From the NCBI GenBank assembly GCA_041392665.1, contig JAWKLQ010000029.1, forward strand, positions 62,001 to 126,000: a stretch of DNA of 64,000 bases, in the 5' to 3' direction. Every line of letters begins with the position of its first letter. The first letter of the stretch is position 1. This stretch comes from Flavilitoribacter sp020436695 (GTDB taxonomy: Bacteria; Bacteroidota; Bacteroidia; Chitinophagales; Saprospiraceae). Made by a program: the position numbers and the translations under genes. Under the pieces are notes generated by a model that did no database searches, had not been told where the DNA came from, and worked only from the letters and a program-made list of their open reading frames with translations. Below are positions 27,008 to 34,827 of this stretch, piece after piece.

Positions 27008-27700
27008 ATGTCTCTAAAAGTCATTGGCGTAGGTGGTCCGCGTACCGGCACTTCCTCTCTGAAAGTAGCACTTGAAATATTAGGCTACCAGAAATGCTAC
27101 CACATGAAGGAGCTACTCAACCAACCCGAAAAGGTGCATTTATGGCGTACCTTATTCGATACCGGGAGTACCGACTTCGATGCCATCTTCGAGGGCTACC
27201 AGGCATCCTCCGACTTTCCCGGCTATCTGGCCTATAAAGCGCTGTGGAAGCAATACCCGGATGCCAGGTTTATACTCACCGAGCGGGATGCAGAAAAATG
27301 GCACACCAGTGTGATGAATACGGTCTATCAGGCCATTCATCCTACTTTGGCCGGTAAATTGAAACGTTTACAGAAAGTATTGTTTTCCCCGCGGCTGCGC
27401 AAAATATCCAAAGTGTTCCACTTATTGAAAGAATATTTCTTCGCCGGGCTCTACCAGGGGCGTTTCCCGGACAAAGCATCCACCATACGTATCTACGAGG
27501 AGTTTAACGAAGAAGTAAAAAGGACGATCCCGGCGGAACAATTACTCATTTTTGATATAGCCGACGGTTGGGAGCCGCTTTGTGCATTCCTTGGCAAACC
27601 GGTACCTGACGTAGCATTCCCCTACCTCAATAAACGGGAAAACTTCAAGGCTCAGGTGAAGATGATGTTGGAGACGGGTGCCCAGATGGAATTAAAATGA
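27008..27700 (+). CDS. Sulfotransferase family protein (P-loop, PAPS-type)
   Basis: A 230-residue protein. The N-terminal strand and P-loop VIGVGGPRTGTSSLKVALE match the 5'-phosphosulfate loop of PAPS-dependent sulfotransferases. RFILTERDAEKWHTSVMNTV supplies the Arg/Ser of the 3'-phosphate motif. It is the short cytosolic/Sulfotransfer_4-like type. It would transfer sulfate from PAPS to an unknown acceptor. The frame is open upstream to 26831, but the P-loop strand starts at the ATG at 27008. It converges with the ASST lipoprotein gene, so two unrelated sulfotransfer enzymes are neighbours. Confidence 0.82.
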   Translation: MSLKVIGVGGPRTGTSSLKVALEILGYQKCYHMKELLNQPEKVHLWRTLFDTGSTDFDAIFEGYQASSDFPGYLAYKALWKQYPDARFILTERDAEKWHTSVMNTVYQAIHPTLAGKLKRLQKVLFSPRLRKISKVFHLLKEYFFAGLYQGRFPDKASTIRIYEEFNEEVKRTIPAEQLLIFDIADGWEPLCAFLGKPVPDVAFPYLNKRENFKAQVKMMLETGAQMELK

Positions 27701-27708
27701 GCCTGTTT

Positions 27709-27747
27709 AGGCTTTCTAAATTTGCGAGACTTAGAAAGTCTCTTTTT
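27709..27747 (+). repeat. GACTTTCTAAG hairpin, copy 1 (terminator-like)
   Basis: AGGCTTTCTAAATTT / GCG / AGACTTAGAAAGTCT is followed by CTTTTT, nine bases after the sulfotransferase stop. It closely resembles the perfect palindrome at 31845-31877, so this is a recurring REP-like element that here doubles as a terminator. Confidence 0.75.
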
Positions 27748-27753
27748 GCCCTG

Positions 27754-29337
27754 TTAATACAAAGGATAACGTTCTCCCCGGTATACCACGTCAAACTGTG
27801 CCCATTCCTGCGCTCCGGTCCCCATAGCATCCTTGAGATACAAGTTTGCTTCAAAAACGACCTCATTATTCGGGTAGGTCACTTCCACCATACTTGCATG
27901 AGGAGGCAATTTTCCCAAGCGTACGTTTCCGGCCGTAATCAGCCGGTTGTTGGTCTTGGGTAGCACATCAACATCACTGGTCACGCCCGAGAAGAAGTCC
28001 AGGCCCCTTTCCCGGCCATATTCCCACACCTGGCGGATCGTCCGGTCGGTATCGTTGATCTCGTATTCTACGGCCCGCGAAAAGGTGAAGGTATTTTGAA
28101 AATTGCGGGACAGACCGTTATCGAATAACAACAGATTTCCATTTTCCAGAACGTTGAGCGCATGCTGACCGGTAGGCCATTCAAAGGTCTCAGACGATTC
28201 AATGCCTTCCTGCACTGCGGGCGGCAGCGGATTGCCCGACTCGTCCACTGCTGTCAGCAGATAGTCGGTCGTTTCCGGACCGGAACCGTCATATCCCACT
28301 TTTCCCCAGGCCTTATGCGGAGCCAGTATCCATTGTAGTCGGTTATTTTGATCCAGTTTGACGACGCCCTGATTTCTCCCTGATACCAGCAATCCGTTAT
28401 CCCGGGGGCTCACAGCCACACTATTGAGGTGAAACCAGTCGGAGGCAAAATCCAGAGAAAAATCTTCCCGGAAGACCGTACGATCCACGTCGAGCACCTG
28501 ACGAAGATCCCATTCTTTGACCACTTTCCGGTGCTTATCTACCTGGATCACAAAATCCGAACGACTTTCCACCGGCTTTCCGTTACGGATAATAGTAGCA
28601 TCTTTTTTAGAAGCCCCCATCAACAGGCTACCATCCTGAAGCTGAATGACGTCGTGGTCCGCAGAATAACCGGTGAGTCGTTCGTGGCGGACCAGTTGCC
28701 CCAGATCGCTAAGTTCATACATTTCCACCCAGCTTACGAACAGCCAGTTGCCGTTTTTCAACCGATTGGGTGTAAAAGCAAAAGGCTGCACCGCACTCAG
28801 ATCAATGAACCAGCGAATCACTCCCCGATCGTCAAACATAATAAGATAGGCAGCAAATTTTCCGCTATTAGCAATAAGCGTCTCCGTCAGGTGCCATCCC
28901 GGCTCCATTTTCTTACGGTCGGCTTTGACGATCTCTACGCTTGGTAAAAAATCAGGGAGTGGTTCGGTAGGGATATAGATCTCTCCCTTATACTGCACAC
29001 CGTCACGGTTGGTGAGGATCAGTTCCACTGTATTGACGGTATCGGCGTAAAGCCCCAGCACCGGCAGGCCATGGGAGGTGGCATAGGCGGGAAAAGTATG
29101 CTCCACCGGATCAGGGCCGGTTACTCTGATCGTCACCTGACACGCTTCGCGGGTATTGAAAGTCAACAGCGCTCCCAACGGGACCACATTGAAGGGATTG
29201 ACTTTCATATCTACCCGGCCCACTACCCCATCCATCAATGGTTTGGGGCCTGAATCACAGCTTGTCATTAGCAGGCCGGACAGTAAAATGAGAGAAATTA
29301 CATACCAACAGGTACGAGGGGACACCAGAGTTGACAT
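27754..29337 (-). CDS. Arylsulfate sulfotransferase (ASST), lipoprotein
   Basis: A 527-residue protein with lipobox LLMTSC (Cys27), so anchored in the envelope. The body is a six-bladed beta-propeller of the arylsulfotransferase family, which moves sulfate from one aryl sulfate to another phenol without PAPS. Catalytic candidates by pattern are His228 (SADHDVIQL), His303 (DWFHLNSV), Arg321 (VSGRNQGVVKLD) and His392 (WPTGQHALNVL). The His303-Arg321 spacing of 18 equals that of His356-Arg374 in the E. coli enzyme. It lies between hpf and the tRNA cluster, with a divergent start toward hpf's end. Natural substrate unknown. Confidence 0.87.
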   Translation of the reverse strand: MSTLVSPRTCWYVISLILLSGLLMTSCDSGPKPLMDGVVGRVDMKVNPFNVVPLGALLTFNTREACQVTIRVTGPDPVEHTFPAYATSHGLPVLGLYADTVNTVELILTNRDGVQYKGEIYIPTEPLPDFLPSVEIVKADRKKMEPGWHLTETLIANSGKFAAYLIMFDDRGVIRWFIDLSAVQPFAFTPNRLKNGNWLFVSWVEMYELSDLGQLVRHERLTGYSADHDVIQLQDGSLLMGASKKDATIIRNGKPVESRSDFVIQVDKHRKVVKEWDLRQVLDVDRTVFREDFSLDFASDWFHLNSVAVSPRDNGLLVSGRNQGVVKLDQNNRLQWILAPHKAWGKVGYDGSGPETTDYLLTAVDESGNPLPPAVQEGIESSETFEWPTGQHALNVLENGNLLLFDNGLSRNFQNTFTFSRAVEYEINDTDRTIRQVWEYGRERGLDFFSGVTSDVDVLPKTNNRLITAGNVRLGKLPPHASMVEVTYPNNEVVFEANLYLKDAMGTGAQEWAQFDVVYRGERYPLY

Positions 29338-29626
29338 ACTAATCCATTTGCCGTAAAAATAGGTGTGGGCAAAATCCTCTCGGCGATAATACTATTAAGA
29401 TGTCTTTTAAAATACAAATTCAAAATTGTATCAGAATTTAATTAATTCAAGTGGTCAGTTACCCAATGGTCAGTTAATCATACCGGTGTTAAAAATCAAA
29501 GATATCGGCCCGGGTCATGAGAATATGAGGGCTTCGATCCCTTCGCCCTCAAGTTGATCAGCTCAATCTTAGCATTTTCCATCACAACTGATTATTGATT
29601 ACTGACAACTTGGGTCAATTAGTAAG
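29338..29626. repeat. Intergenic region with word-repeat quasi-palindrome
   Basis: GTGGTCAGTTACCC and AATGGTCAGTTAATCA (about 29451-29480) are answered by CAACTGATTATTGATTACTGACAACTT spread over 29586-29612. The word is of the form GGTCAGTTA. The 100 nt between the arms hold no gene. The AT-rich segment 29395-29450 should contain the ASST promoter, but no clean TAnnTTTG was seen. Confidence 0.55.
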
Positions 29627-29661
29627 AAAAAAAAATCCGGATAGCACCAGTCTATCCGGAT
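29627..29661 (-). terminator. Terminator of xerC-hpf
   Basis: On the minus strand ATCCGGATAG pairs perfectly with CTATCCGGAT around a 7-nt loop and is followed by nine T. It is a strong intrinsic terminator about 70 nt after the hpf stop. Confidence 0.92.
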
Positions 29662-29728
29662 GAGTTTATTTTTATTGCTATGATGGCCATTATCCGGAGA
29701 AGCTCTCCGGCCGGCATTCAGGAACAGA

Positions 29729-30028
29729 TCAATGTTCCTGCAGTTTTTCTTTATATTTGATCAGTTGGCGCTTCAATGCACCGACGGCACCATCGATAGA
29801 AGCTTCAAACGTCTTATTAATCTCTTTTACGAAGATCGTGTCACCGGGTACGCTAAGCGACACTTCTGCTATTTTGTCTTTGACCTGGCCGGAATTTTCT
29901 AATTTCAGGATAACTCGAGCTTCAATGATCCGATCAAAATACTGTTCCATTTTCGCTAGTTTCTTCTCAATAAAGCTGATCAACTTTTGATCTGCCTTAA
30001 ATTGTACGGATTCTGTGTGTACTTTCAT
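29729..30028 (-). CDS. hpf: Ribosome hibernation promoting factor, short HPF/RaiA type
   Basis: A 99-residue protein with a beta-alpha-beta-beta-beta-alpha fold, MKVHTESVQFKADQKL at the N-terminus and the basic C-terminal helix ALKRQLIKYKEKLQEH. It binds the 30S subunit and promotes dimerisation or inactivation of ribosomes in stasis. In-frame ATGs also occur at 30037 and 30061; 30028 fits the family N-terminus best. xerC lies 122 bp upstream on the same strand, a usual Bacteroidota pair. Confidence 0.93.
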   Translation of the reverse strand: MKVHTESVQFKADQKLISFIEKKLAKMEQYFDRIIEARVILKLENSGQVKDKIAEVSLSVPGDTIFVKEINKTFEASIDGAVGALKRQLIKYKEKLQEH

Positions 30029-30149
30029 AAATTCCATTTTTTTTAAGGGGCGTTCACCCATATAGTGGAAAGCCCGTTATCAAAAAAATTTCTATGTCTG
30101 GTGTTCAATAACTCATCCTTGTATCACAACATGGTATATAATTAAAACA

Positions 30150-31040
30150 TCAATTTTCTCCCTTGGGGTGCGCCTGTTGGTAGATTTTTTTCAGTCTTTC
30201 AATCGAATTATGAGTATAGATCTGGGTGGCAGCTAGATTACTATGTCCCAACAGGGTTTTGATCGCGTTTAGATCAGCACCGTTCTCCGAGAGATGGGTT
30301 GCAAAGGAATGACGAAGCACGTGGGGGCCGCGCTGTTCATTAGTCGTTATGTAGGATAAATATCGTTTTACCGTATTGTATACCAGTTTTGGATAAAGCG
30401 GCTTTCCCCGTCCGGTGAGAAACAAGCGATCGGAGACGCCTGTGCCAAATTCCGCAGTTCTCACCTCAATATACTGTTGTAATAACTTTATCAGATGAGC
30501 GGATAACGGCACAAGTCGTTCTTTATCCCGTTTACCATGTACTTTAAGTAAAGCGCCTCCCCAGTCAATACTTCCCAGCCGCAGGCCGATCAGCTCTGCC
30601 CTCCGGATCCCTGTGCCGTACAGCAATTCCAGTATCATCTTATCGCGGTAACCGGAGTATCCTTCCGGAAAGGTTAGACGATCCAGCAGATCATTAAACT
30701 CAGCCGCTCCCAGCGTGGCCGGTAATCGTTTTCCCGACTTGGGTACCACGACCTTACGCATTGGATTGTGCTCCAGACCATGGTACTTCTGCAGGTATTT
30801 GAAGAAGGCCTTGAGGGTCGACAACTTGCGTCGCACCGAATTAACATGATATCCTTCTTCGATCAGTTGTACCATCCACGAGCGAATATGGATAGCCTGG
30901 GCCTGTGATATTTCATTCAGATCGTAATCACATTGTAAATAGAAAGACAGTTGTTCCAGGTCCTGTTGGTAGGCAAGTACGGTATGCGTAGAAAAGCGCT
31001 TTTCGTATTGTATATATCGGACGAATTTGTTTATAGTCAT
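30150..31040 (-). CDS. xerC: Tyrosine recombinase XerC
   Basis: A 296-residue protein. The N-terminal SAM-like core-binding domain covers about 1-90, and the catalytic domain has all six residues: Arg146 (TGIRRAEL), Lys170 (HGKRDKERLVP), His240 and Arg243 (HVLRHSFATHL), His266 (LLGHSNLAATQ) and Tyr275 (IYTH). It resolves chromosome dimers at dif. Its position next to hpf and the tuf region is the normal housekeeping site, so it is not evidence of a mobile element. The ATG at 31040 is chosen over an upstream in-frame start in the repeat region. Confidence 0.95.
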   Translation of the reverse strand: MTINKFVRYIQYEKRFSTHTVLAYQQDLEQLSFYLQCDYDLNEISQAQAIHIRSWMVQLIEEGYHVNSVRRKLSTLKAFFKYLQKYHGLEHNPMRKVVVPKSGKRLPATLGAAEFNDLLDRLTFPEGYSGYRDKMILELLYGTGIRRAELIGLRLGSIDWGGALLKVHGKRDKERLVPLSAHLIKLLQQYIEVRTAEFGTGVSDRLFLTGRGKPLYPKLVYNTVKRYLSYITTNEQRGPHVLRHSFATHLSENGADLNAIKTLLGHSNLAATQIYTHNSIERLKKIYQQAHPKGEN

Positions 31041-31333
31041 AAGTCGGCAGTCAGCAGTCAATAGTCAAATCCTCTATAGCCGGTTGTGGGATATTTAGCC
31101 TATGGAAACATGTTTTCCGTCCGTTTCTCAAGGCATTTTTATGTTTGCTATCATTAGCTGATCAATTTAGGAAAAATGCGGCAGGCTGTCAATATTAACG
31201 AGAGAAAAATTAGATTTATGGAAGGATTGGATGCTTGAACGTTGAGATCGATGGGTGTCGGGATTTCGAGATGTTGATTTACAAGTACTGATCAGTGACT
31301 GACAACTATTGACTATTGACTGCCGACAATAAA
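31041..31333. repeat. Divergent xerC/tonB intergenic region with widely spaced inverted word repeats
   Basis: GTCGGCAGTCAGCAGTCAATAG (31043-31064) is answered 220 bp away by TATTGACTATTGACTGCCGAC (31306-31326). The word is AGTCAATAGTC/GACTATTGACT. The arms abut the two divergent start codons. No gene lies between them. Confidence 0.7.
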
Positions 31334-31783
31334 ATGAAAAAAGAAAAAAAGGAAAAAGATTTTTTACACAAGCCTACCTACCCCGGTGGAATAAAGGCCA
31401 TACGCCGGCTCATACGCGAGCAGCTGCAATATCCCGAAGCAGCCCAAGCTGCCGGAGTGGAAGGCACCGTTTACCTCAGATATACGATCGATCATCTGGG
31501 AAAAGTAATCGCAGCAAAGGTCATCTCCGGTCTGGGATACGGCTGCGATGAGGAAGCTTTACGTCTAGTTTATCTATTACAGTTTGAAGTGCCGAAAAAT
31601 AGGAAGGTGAGGGTTTTATTTCACCGGTCCATCCAGATCCATTTTCGCTTTCCAAAGATCAGGAATAAACAAACTGAAACGGCCGTTCCAACTCAAGTAC
31701 AATACCATTACACCTCCAATAAAAAGGATGATCCGGAAGACAAGGATCAAAACCAGATATACAGCTACACCATTAGCTGGTAG
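31334..31783 (+). CDS. TonB C-terminal-domain protein without membrane anchor
   Basis: A 149-residue protein. Residues about 10-100 match the TonB C-terminal domain (YPGGIKAIRRLIREQLQYPE, GTVYLRYTIDHLGKVIAAKV, GYGCDEEALRLV). There is no signal peptide, membrane segment or Pro-rich spacer; it opens MKKEKKEKDFLHKP. The tail (TSNKKDDPEDKDQNQIYSYT) is hydrophilic. A normal energy transducer needs an inner-membrane anchor for ExbBD, so this may be cytoplasmic or a remnant, though short TonB-domain proteins are common in Bacteroidota. Confidence 0.75.
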   Translation: MKKEKKEKDFLHKPTYPGGIKAIRRLIREQLQYPEAAQAAGVEGTVYLRYTIDHLGKVIAAKVISGLGYGCDEEALRLVYLLQFEVPKNRKVRVLFHRSIQIHFRFPKIRNKQTETAVPTQVQYHYTSNKKDDPEDKDQNQIYSYTISW

Positions 31784-31844
31784 AACATGTGTCATGCGAA
31801 TCAGGAGTTGAATTATAATGTTGCTTTTCAGCTAATTGGCTGCA

Positions 31845-31877
31845 AGACTTTCTAAGTTTTCGAAACTTAGAAAGTCT
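31845..31877. repeat. GACTTTCTAAG hairpin, copy 2 (perfect palindrome)
   Basis: AGACTTTCTAAGTTT pairs perfectly over 15 bp with AAACTTAGAAAGTCT around a TCG loop. It lies between the convergent TonB-domain and T9SS-ASST genes. It is homologous to the hairpin at 27709-27741. Confidence 0.85.
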
Positions 31878-31965
31878 AACTTGCCCACAATAAATTGCCA
31901 TTTTATTCCCCCCTGTTTCGCATGATTCATACCAGCCGCGAGGCTGGCAATTATGTCAGTATCTT

Positions 31966-33648
31966 TTAGGGAGTTACAACGATCTTTCTGGTGCTTCCGT
32001 GCTGGGTTTTCAACAGATATACCCCGGCGGGAAGCTCATCCAGATTTATTTCCGTCCATTGGCCGGTAATTGGGATACGCTTTATCAACCGCCCCTGCAG
32101 ATCATATAAGCTAAGATCGTGTAGGTGGGTAGGAAGATCGAAAGTTTCAATGTGTAGTACATCCCGGGTCGGATTAGGATAGATCCGGAAATTGAAAGCT
32201 GCCGGTTCCTCTTCGGGGGCCGGCAACAGCAGGGCACAGAATCCTTCGTTCGGCTCTGATTCAAGATAGTCTTTGGGAGACATATTTTTACCTTCAAAAG
32301 CACTGTAATCAGCGGCATAGCGCTGCATACGAAAAGTCAGATTATTGTTAATCACCAGCGTGTCTCCCTGAGTAGCCGGGCTACCGGTCTTTAGCGGTAC
32401 GATGTACTCCCACACCAATTCTCCGTTAGTATCCACCTCATACGCGAACCCCCAACGCCCGGCCAGGAGCAACGTATTGCCATTGGACAAAAACTGAACA
32501 CTCGAAAGAGATACCGAAGCAGAACGGGGATCGGTTCCCGGGTAAACAACGGTACGTGAAAAATCTGCCGGAGCGAACACGCCATCCGTCATCGGATAGT
32601 TGAATGATCCATCCATTACCTGGGTGCTGACGACCTGGCCGGGCGATTGTCCCCCAGGAGCCTGGTTATTGTACACAGAGATCTGACCGAAAGTAGTATC
32701 CAGCATGGTGGCCGTGGGATTCACCCAACTGACATCATGCTGAAAGTACAGTTGCTTATCCGATTCGTCTCCCCGGTCATAAGTAGCCGGATTACCCCAA
32801 CGAAAGATAAGGTCTCCCCCTTTTCCGGTATTGCCACCCGTGTGAGCAGCTGCTTCGGACATTGTCGTACTGTGGTCAATGATCCACATTTCGTTGAAAT
32901 AGGGCACACTCATCACGATCTGATCCAGTACGGGATTATAATCGATGGCATTCATGTGGAGCCAGTCCTCATGTCCGTTATGTTCATCATAATTAATATC
33001 TACCAGTTCCGGGTGATCCCCTACTACACCGTAGTTATCCTTGGAATCATCTTCCTCCTGAACGAGGTGGTCCCACAGGCGCCAACGCCAGACGATGCTA
33101 TCCAGAAACGGGTTCCATTCCCAGACAGCTTCCGGCCATAATTCTCCCCCCGGAAGCAGATCGGGCCGGCGGCCGGCCATCAAGGCTTCCTCCACCGTTT
33201 TCTTTTCCCAGACGATCATCAGAATATTGCCGTTGGGCATAGGCGCTATATCGTGATGCAGACGAAACAGACTGTCATTTTGCTCAAAACTGTAGAGTAG
33301 ATTATTGCCCCAATCGAGGATCTCAACAATAGCGCCACCGCCTCCGGCCCAGATGGAATCTACCAGTATATTGTTTTCCCGCTTGGTTTTTACCAATTTA
33401 CCGTCGGGTAAGATATAGGCCGTATTACCGGGCCGGAAGTTTGCAGCATCCGTCCAGATATTAACTATTTCGCCGCATTGATCCAGGAGGTATACATTGG
33501 GTTGATTATGAGGATAGATCAGGTTATAGCCCTCATAAACCGCGCCTGGCTTTAGGTATTGCAGGCCTACCGTATTCTGGCCATGTAACACCCCTGAAAA
33601 GACCATTACGATCATTATATTAAAAACGCTTACGAAACTCTTCTTCAT
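31966..33648 (-). CDS. ASST-like beta-propeller protein with T9SS sorting domain
   Basis: A 560-residue protein with a signal peptide (ending VLHGQ) and an arylsulfotransferase-like propeller. Conserved His positions are His132 (LHHDIAPMPNGN), His231 (EDWLHMNAIDYNP) and His304 (YFQHDVSWV). The Arg that follows DWxHxN by 18 residues in ASSTs is absent (the segment reads SVPYFNEMW). The last about 75 residues are a type-A T9SS domain (FRIYPNPTRDVLHIE ... GVYLLKTQHGSTRKIVVTP), so it is secreted to the cell surface. It is a distant relative of the lipoprotein ASST 4 kb away; catalysis is uncertain. Confidence 0.85.
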   Translation of the reverse strand: MKKSFVSVFNIMIVMVFSGVLHGQNTVGLQYLKPGAVYEGYNLIYPHNQPNVYLLDQCGEIVNIWTDAANFRPGNTAYILPDGKLVKTKRENNILVDSIWAGGGGAIVEILDWGNNLLYSFEQNDSLFRLHHDIAPMPNGNILMIVWEKKTVEEALMAGRRPDLLPGGELWPEAVWEWNPFLDSIVWRWRLWDHLVQEEDDSKDNYGVVGDHPELVDINYDEHNGHEDWLHMNAIDYNPVLDQIVMSVPYFNEMWIIDHSTTMSEAAAHTGGNTGKGGDLIFRWGNPATYDRGDESDKQLYFQHDVSWVNPTATMLDTTFGQISVYNNQAPGGQSPGQVVSTQVMDGSFNYPMTDGVFAPADFSRTVVYPGTDPRSASVSLSSVQFLSNGNTLLLAGRWGFAYEVDTNGELVWEYIVPLKTGSPATQGDTLVINNNLTFRMQRYAADYSAFEGKNMSPKDYLESEPNEGFCALLLPAPEEEPAAFNFRIYPNPTRDVLHIETFDLPTHLHDLSLYDLQGRLIKRIPITGQWTEINLDELPAGVYLLKTQHGSTRKIVVTP

Positions 33649-33710
33649 GTTCTCTGTCTCTGATTTAAAATATTTACCATCGCAATAACCGGCGGTGCCG
33701 GTAAAATAGA

Positions 33711-33755
33711 AGAGCCATATTCAAATGCAGCGAACGTACATTCAAATATGGCTCT
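33711..33755 (-). terminator. Hairpin after the SusCD operon's last gene
   Basis: AGAGCCATATT(TGAATG) pairs with CATTTGA-ATATGGCTCT on the minus strand, followed by a weak TCTATTTT tail. It lies 55 nt beyond the frameshifted lipoprotein gene. Confidence 0.6.
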
Positions 33756-33809
33756 ATTCAGATCAGGTGCAGCAGCAATACAGATCACCGCTACCCCATA
33801 CTGCAATCA

Positions 33810-34724
33810 TTACTTAGCGGTCAGATTCCAGCCTCCCGGCTTGTAGATCACCGTTTTACCGGCTTCACCGTAGGTATTGGACCAGGTGATGGTCCATTCT
33901 TCACCCTCGATCGTCTGATCGAAAGTCCAGGTATCACCGAAAGCATCGGTGAAACCAGTGAAGGATACCGTTTCACATACGTCCGTGAACTGCAGCGATC
34001 CCCAGTTGGAGTTGGTACCACCGTAGCAGGCTACATATGAACCGAACGACCAGTCGCTGAAGGAATAAGCACCACCACCCAAAGCGTTGATGGTTACCGA
34101 TCCCACTTCCGCTTTCGCCGTCGCACCAGAACTCAGATCCGTCGAAGTCATAGGTACCGGTCAGATTGAAGGACAACCGGCAGCCAGCGTAAAACGGAAA
34201 TGTCCCTGAAATGCAGAACCATTAACCGCTGAAGAAGAATTATCGTAAGTGAAAGTGAATCCTGCGGTGAAAGCGTACCATCCACTACAAAGCAGATACC
34301 GGCGGTAAAGAGAAGCATCTGCACCGGCAGCGCGAAGAAACGTCATCAGGAGATCGCGATGTCATTGATCCCTTGTAGTTACGAGCAGATTGGATAAAAT
34401 CACTCGGTGCAAAGTACGCAATTCTATTTTTCCAGTGGAGTTGTCTCCGTTATCCGGATTGCGATCTGATGAGTCACGCATCAGGCAATTGCGCGGCCAG
34501 TCACCCCGTTCCAGATCCACAAACTCCACTGAATACTGGTAACCGGAGGCAGCCAGATCCAGCAGGTTGATCAATTGATTTCCGTTGTCTTCCACCAGGC
34601 GCACGTAAGCTCCTTTACCGGCGGTATCGAAGGTTACGATCGGCCCCAGATCCGGATCGGCGCAGGATGAAGCAAAGAGCACCAGACCCGCTGCGGCCAT
34701 TATGGAAAATATTTTTTTATTCAT
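33810..34724 (-). pseudogene. Frameshifted SusCD-associated lipoprotein gene
   Basis: The first ATG opens MNKKIFSIMAAAGLVLFASS with a lipobox Cys, then DPDLGPIVTFDTAGKGAYVR in one frame. Coherent sequence then continues in different frames: LAAQLPDA, DSSDRNPDNGDNSTGKIELR, YFAPSDFIQSARNYKG, NDIAIS, FTYDNSSSAVNGSAFQGHF, NLTGTYDFDGSEFWCDG, and finally the intact-looking tail from GSVTINALGGGAYSFSDW to GGWNLTAK. At least six frame changes are needed to read one protein of about 300 residues. It is the third gene after SusC and SusD, where such surface lipoproteins occur. It is either a pseudogene or a cluster of assembly indels; the flanking genes read cleanly. Confidence 0.75.
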
Positions 34725-34745
34725 AATGAATCTTATTTTTTATTA

Positions 34746-34827
34746 AACACGGTTGACAGTTCACGGATTACGGTTGACGGACAACGTAACATCGTATGCC
34801 GTCTGCCGTTTACCGTCTACCGTATAA
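34746..34827. repeat. Word-repeat quasi-palindrome between SusD and the broken lipoprotein gene
   Basis: ACGGTTGACAGTTCACGG and ATTACGGTTGACGGACAACG are answered by CGTATGCCGTCTGCCG and TTTACCGTCTACCGT. The word is ACGGTWGACGG. It ends at the SusD stop codon. Confidence 0.7.

Noticed and set aside
30150..31040. XerC as an integrase of a mobile element
   Set aside because: It has the size, position and hpf linkage of the chromosomal dimer-resolution recombinase; no phage or conjugation genes are nearby.
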